64,000 nt of DNA, taken from contig NW_019774958.1 in NCBI RefSeq assembly GCF_001039355.2, positions 324,866-388,865 of the forward strand, read 5' to 3'. Source of the DNA: Lingula anatina. Its lineage: Eukaryota > Brachiopoda > Lingulata > Lingulida > Lingulidae. Position numbers and translations under genes: made by a program. Positions 54,729 through 64,000 of this stretch are shown here, piece by piece (the first letter of the stretch is position 1; every line of letters starts with the position of its first letter). The notes under the pieces were generated by a model. That model saw nothing but the letters and a program-made list of their open reading frames with translations. It was not told where the DNA came from and made no database searches.

Positions 54729-56934
54729 TTACATGGCATATTTCTCTTCCTTCCCTCCACTGCGACATGCCAGGCAAAGGGAAAGGACCATACCCAATAT
54801 CTGTAACAAAGTAAAAAAAATGAAATTTGTTTAGAAATGTACTTCACTTTCTAAATAAGTGTCTATTAATCTTAACCAACTTGAATGATAAACCAGTCTT
54901 GAAAAATTTCAACAATGCCCCCCCCTCCCCCATACCTCAACACAATGAATTGTACACAAGACAATTTTACAAAGATTCAAATGTTATTGAAAATATCATC
55001 TTACCAAAATTGTCACAGTTCCAATAGCTAAACCAAATAATGGCCACCGTTGCTGTGAGATTTGTGCCTCAAACTTGTGAACACCCTCTTCAAAGCAACC
55101 CTGGATTTAGAATATATTCTAATTCAAAAGGGGCTGTATTGTTGTATAAGAGAGATATATCATGCCTCAGACAATATGAAAGATGGCTCAACTTGTGGCT
55201 CATACATAAAACGGTAAAACTTCAAAAATAGTCTGATTTAGATGTTATTTATTGGTAAAAGGTACAATCGTGTATTAAACTCTCATCTATAAATGAAAAA
55301 ATCAGCACTAAGAAACTCACTGCTTATCCAATTTAAAAAACAACACCATATATTAGTATTGAATCTGTCTACATTGATGATTCAAGTGGTCAACATATTT
55401 AACCAATATATACCTTTTTATGAATATACTGGTCAGTCTTAGTTGCTTCCACTTTCTGGCACTCAGCCAAGTTTAAGATCTGTCCATCACTTCCCTCTAC
55501 ACAGCAGCTATCAGGTACAGCCACTGAAATCATAAAATTAAATATGAAACAAAAAGAATGGAGAAGCAAATTCATGTATGCTAGATAATTCATTGATTTT
55601 TTTGTATGTTTAACAGTGATGAAAAAAATTTAAGTTAAACTTTATTTAATGGAATCTGAAATGAATTTAATCAAGTTACACCTGAACTATTAATGCTGTA
55701 CATGCAGACAAAAACATTTGTGAACTACTTATTTATCTTGATGATCCTGTCAGACTTACCTTTGGTTCCATTCTGCCTGGCAAACCATGCAGTTTTCTGG
55801 TAGTCCAGCCAAGCTTCATCCCCAGACAAACCACAGCAGCCAACCTAAATCAAAAACATACATTTAGTCTTTAATACAACAATAATGTTATTAAATTAAT
55901 GAAACTTACATGAAAAAAATTTTCAGCCTAGAGATACATATAACAGATATCCCAATCTCCTTTTTTTTTTGTTTGAGTTTATTCATTGATTATTGGCTGA
56001 TATTTTTTCCTAAAACTGTTGTAAAACTTCTGCTTAATAATGTCATGCCTTATTTACTCCTGAACCCTTTGTTTGCTCACAGGATCCCAAGTTTAACACA
56101 CTTTCACACTTGCATAACAGAAAGTTTGCAACGGCCTGAAATTACATGTCACATCTGACAATACTGCAATATCACTGGCACACCTAACACAACACCCAAT
56201 GGAGGCACATCTAACACACTTCATACCTCTTCTTGCAATGCATCCCATATATCAGTAGTGGTCTTGCTCACACCATAGCTGGTGTACAAAGTTGCATTCA
56301 TTTCTTTCTTCAGCTTTGCTTTGATCTACAAATGTCAGAAACTGATTAAATGCAAAAGAATACCAATATACAATGCAGGATCTGTCATGGTAATTTATAA
56401 TTTATTGAATTAACTTATAAAACTATGAAAAGTCCTAACATGATTCAAAAAGTGTAATAAACAGCAACCATGTTCTAACACAGATAAAAAAAATCATCCA
56501 GCACTGAATACCTTGATTACTGTTAACATAACAACCATAACAATCTAGTGTTGAAAAACAAAAGAAAATACACTGTACTCTAAATATTTGCACTGTCAAT
56601 CTAGTGGGGGGAAAGGGGGAGGCAGAAAAAGGGCACAAAGGGTATATTTCCAACATTTAGTTCCTCAAAATGCTCACACTTATATTGCAAGGTAATTATT
56701 TCACCTCTGCCCCCCCCCCCCCCCCCAAGAAAAAAAATATAGATATGCTGGTGCTTAATGTCCGATACTTACATCATCTTGGAAGAGAACTGACATCACT
56801 GCCCCTCCTATTAAACCAGCAAATATCAAAAGGCAGAACAAGAAGTACTGGAAAAAACCAAATGTCAGGACTTAAGGGTAATGGTATAATAACATATCAA
56901 AATTAATGATAAAATTCATTGCATCAAAATTGTG

Positions 56935-56978
<44 letters not shown>

Positions 56979-57968
56979 AGAGAGAGAGAGAGAGAGGTGT
57001 GAGAAAACACTAAGGCTGTCAGATAATCCGGCTTAAATGTCCATCTCGCCTACTACAAGCTGTAAGGGGGTAATTAACTTTCGTGTCCGCCCGGCTGACA
57101 GCTATTTAGCGTCAACCCCCAGGGAGTTAGGTCGATCTAAAGTAGATCGATCTAATCTCTGGAAATGGGGTCTAAGAGAACACATATCAGAAAAAAACTC
57201 ACCATCACCAGCATGCACTTGCTCAGGGCCACTGCTCCCCAGCAGCCAAAGAAGGCCACTATAGCTATGAAGCCTCCAAGACCAATAAGAAGATAGCCAG
57301 CATACTGGAGAAAATCTTCATTGGGGATAAAAGAAGTGACCAATGTTGGGTCAACTATCAACCATATTCCCAGACCGCTCAATCCCAGACCAGCAATCTG
57401 AAGAATTAAGTAATCAAAAGTACCATCTGAATTTATTCAGTGTTTGTGAAAAAGGAGGAATATATTATTTATTTGTTCCTTTATATACAAAACCTGTTAG
57501 TGGACCAAATCTTTTTATAATAATAATTTTTTTCATTGTCATCTTTTGTAAATGTGATTAACATGGATATTTTTAGGAAACCTATTTCATTTGACTGCAA
57601 TGGGCTACAGCTTGCAAGCATTATCATCCCAAAAAGTTCAATAACAGAAAAATGTTTTTGAAACTTTTACATAAAATTTATAGAGCAAAAATTAATGCAC
57701 CAGTGGAAATGTTCAGCTTGTATGGCAAAAATTACATTTTCCCCAACCCCACTCTTAAGAAATAAAAAGACTTGGTTTTGTCAAATACATTTAAACAGGT
57801 ACTGTTAAACATAGCATGCATGCAATGATGGTTAATGTATCTTAAGGCAGTGCCTGGAGAAATATACAATGAACAATAGTACAAAGACATTCTAGAACTT
57901 ACCAGAAATATAAAATTAAACAAGAACATGCAATACTTCATGCATGACATGCAACCTTCAGTGGCCAT
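54729..57968 (-). CDS. Tetraspanin, divergent third member of the cluster
   Basis: Eight coding exons (minus strand): 57903-57968, 57203-57397, 56773-56847, 56227-56325, 55760-55844, 55414-55523, 55005-55100, 54729-54800 (265 aa). The large loop is split by an extra phase-1 intron (55524-55759) that the other tetraspanins here lack. N-terminus M-A-T-E-G-C-M-S-C-M-K-Y and TM1. TM2 is followed by G-C-W-G-A-V-A-L-S-K-C. The loop has G-C-C-G-L-S-G, P-D-S-C-C, E-C and G-C (six Cys), then TM4 and a tail ending K-Y-A-M. The intron layout and loop suggest an older, CD9/CD81- or CD63-type branch; which one cannot be settled here. Exon 1 starts at an acceptor at 58004, so a noncoding exon lies upstream; a donor at 61091 fits. 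Confidence 0.92.
56937..56996. repeat. (TG)n(GA)n microsatellite
   Basis: About 18 TG units followed by about 9 GA units in intron 2 of the third tetraspanin. Confidence 0.95.
57000..57180. repeat. Compositionally distinct insert in intron 2 of the third tetraspanin
   Basis: GC- and CpG-richer than the surroundings, with internal inverted pairs ('ctgtcag' with 'ctgacag', 'gggggtaa' with 'acccccag') and a palindrome 'tagatcgatcta'. It looks like a small nonautonomous element. No flanking duplication identified. Confidence 0.4.
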
Positions 57969-58004
57969 CTTTTCCTTTTTCTTAAATATATCCAAATGGG
58001 GATT

Positions 58005-60905
58005 CTGAAAAACAATGGTGTGGAGATATTTTTCCAAAGAAAGTGGCCAAATGGCAAAATTACTTGAAAACACTAACTAATAATGAAACATTGGCCATTT
58101 CAACATCACTTGGGGGTAAATGGAGACCACAAATGTTGTAGTGATGAACAAAGACGCACAGGTAATATAATGAGCATATTTCTTTCCTTTTCAAATCAAC
58201 ATAGGAAATCACTTTAAACCTTAACCTTGCATAAAAATGTATTTTTAAACAACCCTAGACCACAACTCACAGCAAGTTGCCTTTACAACCAGCAAAGGGG
58301 ACTTTTTCATGAAAAGAAAGCATGTTTTATGCATGATTAGCAAAAAGAGAACTAAGATATACAAAGTTTAAAACATTTTTTAAAATGTTTTAATAAATAA
58401 AACTTATTAAGTTGTAAAAGATAGAAATTTTAGTCACAGATTTATAATGGCATTAGACAGAATTTATTTGTATTTAACCCTAAATAAATTTATTGATCTA
58501 GAAAATACACTGTTATATATGTAGGGCCCACAAAGGATTAAACAAAAAAAAAAGTGAAATTGACAGATATCATAGAAAAAGCACCAAAATCAGTTCGCCA
58601 AAATCCGTTTTATGGAGCATTTTGCTCCATGTGTCTTTAAATGTGGACTACTACTTTAATTCAGTGCATCTGTGAGGCAGGTCATTATAGAAAGATTAAG
58701 TTCAGGTGAGACTGTACTGTGCCTCTTTGAATATGGTATACAACATTTCCACAAAAGCAATTCATGCTGTATAATACTGGACTTAAATATTAAACAGTAA
58801 CTTGACTTTTAAAGAAACCCATGAAAAGATTAATCCAAACAAGTATTACATACAGAACAGCTGTCCAGTTTATATGAATCATTGCTACATGAGAAATGAA
58901 AGAGATTGGAGGTTTTTTTTTTTAATTCTATCAATTTAAGCCTTGGTAATATCATACATAAAGACCTACGTACATTAATGACATCCGAGTGCCCAAGACA
59001 TCAGTACTTAATCATCAGTAATAATAGATTCCTCATGTATCTAAAAAGTTTCTATGGGGGAAAATACTCCTGCTGCCTGTAACTTTTGCCAGTCTTATGT
59101 TCAACACAATCTTTAACTAAAAATAAATGTGCCAGAAAAACGGCAGACAATATTGACCATCGTCATCATCACTACAACATAGGAATAATTACAATCTATT
59201 GGATTGATTAGTTGTGGCATATGAAATGTCATGGGAGCAATAATGTCAGATTAACAACATGTTTCCAAACTCATTGGTCTGTTTAGACTAATTAAGATAA
59301 AAAAAACTCCACGCTGTCTTTAAGGGACTGTCCAAACTTTAACTATGACAGGAAATTTAAGATCCAAAACAGGAGGGTAATCCTAGATGGAACCCTGCAG
59401 GCCAAAGCTTAATCCACACTAGGTTTGAAAGAAATCTGTCAAATGACATTTTGATAGTACATTCTTTTGCAACCATGCAGCAAGCACTTACATACCACTG
59501 TATGTTTCTGCACAGGTGATCATATAGATTTTATACTTACTTAAGCAACAGCATACCAATCAAAGACTACTGACCAAATTCATTTTAGTTCATCACTGTG
59601 ACCAACAATTATATTCATGTGCAGACAGTGTAATATAACACCTTCCTTAACCTGTAGCCAAAAGTTAAAAGCAGGTAGATCTATATAAATAATGATCTTA
59701 AGCTTTGGATATATGTGGGACCTTGATTGGTATTGAGTATTTTTTACATGTAGGGAGTCTGAGGAAAATTTGAAGAGAAACAAAGTAAACACATACTAAT
59801 TAATATTTCATAGCACATAGAGAAGGGTATAAGAACAATGAAAATCAATTTCAGGTTATCCAAAGGTTGATTAACCAACTCTCTAACAACACTTCTTATG
59901 TAAATATACATCACATCTATAGGTGAAGTAAACCTACCTGAAAAATTGTCTAATTCTCCTTATGTTATTCCCTGTAAGTTAAACGGAAAATAAATTAATA
60001 AAGTATACTATGGATTTAAGAAAACACAGAGATTAAATTTTGTACTCTTTAAAAGATAAGAACCAAACAACATGAAACTAAAACTGAAACCTCTAAATTC
60101 ATAAATCAACTCCTTGAGCACTTCCATATCCCTTCCTGATATGGAATAAAACTTTGTAACTATTTCAAATTCATGTTCAAAACCCTGTCTTTTAAAGTAA
60201 AGATTATTTTCACAAGTCCACTGCAGAAAGTTGACTTTTCTGTTTCACATCGATAGCATCTTAACCATCAATGTGCACTTCTACATAGTTGAAGAAACAA
60301 TCTAAATAATTTGTTCAAAATACATTCCAAGTCTAGTTCTTAAATTAAGTCCACAACTAATTTTTAACTTCTTAATTGAAGATATAGTCCAAATAGAGCA
60401 TTAATTACCCAGACGACTCCCTCTCTGCAAGCCTGTATTTCAAAATGTCTACCTGAAGACCAACAGTAGCTGTTGTTCAGTGGAGAAGGGCTGGGCCAGT
60501 AGAAGACTGGCTGCACACAAAGAAAATAACCACTAACAATACCCAAGTCCAGTTGAGTGCAGCCACTTTCAAGCCCCCAGCCACGTAATGAGGATTTTCA
60601 AAACAAGCAGTCTATAGGGCTTTTAACCTGAAATAACTCCACGCCCTAGTGTATTGATCACCCCAGGGCTTAGTGTTGTACATATATATATATCCAATAT
60701 AAAAGACGGGAAACACATGACTCTACATCAACCTTGGAAAGATCTATCAATGGATGACAAGGAGCATGTTATTACTGTTTGAAATATGTATGTAATTATA
60801 GGAGGAAAAGGGGTGGAGTGTTGTTACATATATCATAGAAGACATACATACCTTAATGTCATATAAATTTCTATTCATATACTGCAACAGAGCTGATTGT
60901 ACTGC

Positions 60906-60952
<47 letters not shown>

Positions 60953-61090
60953 TTTGCCTTACCCAGAACTATAGTTTTTTTTCAATGTGTTTAAATGCTA
61001 GTTATAATGGAGAAGTCAATGATAATCTACAACTACAAAAGAAAGACAACAGATAATGAACCAAGTTATCAAAAAATATATAGTACTTAC
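58005..61090. other. Probable long first intron of the third tetraspanin
   Basis: No coding exon seen. If the leader exon ends at 61091 this whole stretch is intronic. It contains a few short homopolymers and the (GA)n tract at 60,908-60,949. Confidence 0.4.
60908..60949. repeat. (GA)n microsatellite
   Basis: About 20 GA units. Translation gives an artefactual R-E repeat. Confidence 0.95.
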
Positions 61091-61215
61091 CTCTGTTCAC
61101 ATGTATGATGACCTATGAAGTGATCTTGAGGACGGCAATAGTTGGTGTCAGTTGAATTAAGTGCGATATTTAACTCAGCAGCAGGTCTCTAAGGTGTGGG
61201 AACTCACCTGTACCC
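61091..61215 (-). promoter_or_regulatory. Candidate leader exon / promoter of the third tetraspanin
   Basis: Minus-strand donor AACAGAG|GTAAGT at 61091/61090, and a second possible donor GTACAG|GTGAGT near 61,209. Either would splice to the acceptor at 58004. No start codon is needed because translation begins at 57968. The transcription start is not visible. Confidence 0.35.
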
Positions 61216-64000
61216 TGGCGACAGTACATGCTGTGCACTATTGATTGATAGATGCTGTACATAGCATGTGAATAACTGTAAAGTTATATTGTTATCGAAA
61301 TCAAAATTATGATTCATCTAGATTAACAATGGTTTTCCAATTTTGCACATAATCTGGGTCTTACATGATGCTCATTGTATCTGGAGTGACTTGGCAAAAA
61401 TATTTTTAATATTAATTAATTAATTAATTAATCAATAAATATGTAAAATACTATTTCTTTAAAATTGTAGAATTAACCAGTTTTACTTAAAGTAATTCCT
61501 TTAAGTCCAACATGAAATAAATGACAATGAACAATAATAACTTCAGTTACTGAATCTGAAATAATGCTATTGAAAGGAAAACTAGAGTTGTCCCTTGAGA
61601 AGAAATTATATTGCAACAACATTCAAAGTGAATCCTTTAGCCAAACAACAAGAAAAACTTGTAGTGTTGGATATTATCTACGTTTATTTTTATTTATTTT
61701 TTTGTTTTGTTTTGTTTGAATGTCAAAATAGGGACACAAGTCTGATTTCATTCTTATCACCAATTTAATCAAATGAAAATTACAAAAGCATGGCATAAAT
61801 TTGAACCTTTATTTTCACCCAGATTGTTCTTGATCTAGATTTAAACTCATAAGACATTTTTGTTTATCAGCATTGAAGCTTTAATCCTTATTCTTCTGAT
61901 AACATTTACTATAAAAATTTTGAACCAGTAAATGTCTGCAGAAACATAAAAACGTTTCTGGCCAATAAATCTTCATTCAAACAAAATGAGGAAGCCCACC
62001 ATTGCGAGGCTGTCATGATGACAACTGACAAAACACAACTATATAAATAATGCAAGGTTACTACAGTGACATGTAGTTAAAAATAGTTAACATATGCAAA
62101 GCAAACACCATCAATTTGAAAACAAAATGTGAAGAAATCATGGAATTATTTTGTTTGACAGTACAACTTTATATCACATTTTAATAACTGTTGAAATATA
62201 TATAACACAAAGCAATGAATATCTTTATATAAATGATTTTACTACTCTTATTCTTTTATATGGCCTTCCAATATTCATACAAAGGATATAAAAACAAAAC
62301 TAAACATGACAGTTAAACAAAGTCTTCATATCTGAGATTAAAATATCTACATCAATATTTTATGGCACTTTATTATGCTGTTACTTTACTAATTTGAAAC
62401 TATGTCCACAATAATGTTAACCTCAAAACTGACAAACTGCAATAAATATGAGTTATTAATCTAAATTACTTTCAAATCTTTTCACCACATTATTTTAGTG
62501 TAACTTTTAGACACAAGACTAGTGCTTTGCTTAAAATAAGAAGATTATACTATAAATGGAAAGCAAACAAAAAATTTATTAAAGATTTACACTGGTTTTA
62601 TAATAATGAAGCGATATTACAAACAATTAAACAGGTTCATAATAGCAAAATGGCAGTAAATGTTATACCAATTCTATGATTAAAGGCATCCTATCCAGTA
62701 TTTCTATAACAAATCAAATTTTCCTTGAGAAAAAAATTCCTTGAGAAAAAAAATTACCTGTCAACATTACCCCTAATATCTACTTTCCTGACAGTCACGA
62801 GATTCTGCAAAGTATCCAAAATGATCTTGTTTACACTTCATAACAAGAAAATGGCTTTAGAGTTTTTAAATTGTAGCCTTGTATCATGCACCATATAGAT
62901 TTTTTTCTCCTCACATGAAGCCACAAAATGCCATGGTTTGTGCCTTACGAGGTTTATTCTAAGGCTTAGAAGGAAATATCAGCATCAAGTATGCTTCAGA
63001 TATTTGTGGGGTTAATCATTTTAAGGTATTGGGAACATAAGAAGCATTACAAGAGAGAGGTGATATTTAAGACATCCTTCAAATGCATACTAGTTACATT
63101 AAATCTAGAAATAACCACTGTTCGAAGGGCTTTGAAGGGATAGGAATTAAGACAGTAGTAGTCATACATGTAAATGGTCAATAACGGGGAAAATGTAACA
63201 AAATGTAAACACTTTAATAAAACATTCTTATCAACAATCCACCTCCTTCATCTAAATATGATATAAAGTAGAGACAAAACTGCTTATGATACTCTAAATA
63301 AGATACTGCTACATTTATTCAAACTCCATCTGATAGAAAACTATACAATGGTTAGTTAAATCAAGCTTATCCTTATATTATATAAAATATATAAATCCAA
63401 GACAATTTCTGTGTCACCATACATAAAACTTATATCCGAGTATTAAATGTCCATGTAGTTTACTAAATGAGCTTTGATAATTTCTTGTCTATTCATACCT
63501 GGGTGTAAGCTATAGCTAGGAGACAAAAAAGGCAAGGATTTGCACAATGAAATTGCACAATGATTTTTCTTCAAAAATGCAAAATAAATAGCTTTATGTG
63601 CAAGTTGAGCAGCTACAAACAGCTGGTATGGCACAAGCTTTCCAGAATACTCAAAAGGGTTCTCAAATATTTTACATCATAAAAATGGCACAAAATATTT
63701 CAAACATTGATGTGTTGCTAAAATATCTTATAATGGGTATATCAGAAAATATATAATCCAAAACATTGCTTTCTTAAGTTATTTCAAAATATTTATATAC
63801 ATGTATTATATATATATAGTTTCAAAGAAAGGTGTATCAAGGAACACACCATGGGATTTTTCCACCAAAATGAATTGTTCTGGGGTAAAGAGTAATTTTC
63901 TCTTATAAACTATTGCTTGACCTGTTCTTGCACTTGTGTGCAACTTTTATTTAAAGGGTTTTATTGTTTTTGGAGTATGAACTGGAAAATATAAAAAGCT
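61216..64000. other. Gene-free right flank
   Basis: AT-rich sequence with no recognisable exon. Contains a short (TTAA)n run near 61,413-61,432 and a duplicated 'ccttgagaaaaaaa' near 62,724-62,755. It could be the 3' UTR or intron of a gene outside the window. Confidence 0.45.

Overview
The window is AT-rich eukaryotic DNA with short exons, GT-AG introns, many microsatellites and conserved animal genes. It most likely comes from a marine invertebrate; a lophotrochozoan is my guess, but no marker in the window fixes the taxon. All gene models were built by hand from splice signals, reading phase and family conservation. Each multi-exon model closes to a whole number of codons.

Layout. 1-3.1 kb: a tail-anchored, caspase-fold-like (clan CD) protein on the minus strand with a 24-bp coding minisatellite, plus decayed duplicates of its 3' end. 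6.0-12.95 kb: a CD151/TSPAN11-like tetraspanin on the minus strand. 13-21.5 kb: gene-poor DNA with a foldback element, microsatellites and one decayed exon-like fragment. 21,481-34,129: a complete DNA transposon of 12,649 bp. 36.1-42.3 kb: PRMT1 on the plus strand, with a duplicated, apparently mutually exclusive exon. 42.5-52.65 kb: two tandemly duplicated tetraspanin genes on the minus strand. 54.7-58 kb: a third tetraspanin of a different type on the minus strand, with its likely leader exon and promoter near 61 kb. 61.2-64 kb: no gene seen.

The transposon is the main discovery. It has a perfect 6-bp target-site duplication (GCTTTA), termini 5'-TAT...ATA-3', terminal inverted repeats of about 770 and 815 bp that look about 99% identical apart from minisatellite copy number, and two intact spliced genes. 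On the minus strand is a 405-aa DDE integrase-type transposase (D161, D221, E255). On the plus strand is a 662-aa protein with an N-terminal zinc ribbon, a SUMO-interaction-like motif and a full-length HECT ubiquitin-ligase domain with its catalytic cysteine (C632). Each inverted repeat holds the same candidate noncoding leader exon with a consensus splice donor pointing inward. The two ends may therefore act as duplicate promoters, one for each gene. TSD length and terminal bases fit the eukaryotic IS3EU group as I recall it. The near-identical ends and open frames suggest recent activity.

A second notable locus is PRMT1. Exon 7 is present twice (39071-39186 and 39332-39447). Both copies are 116 bp with identical phase and encode alternative versions of the stretch overlapping the dimerisation arm. 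Including both would shift the frame.
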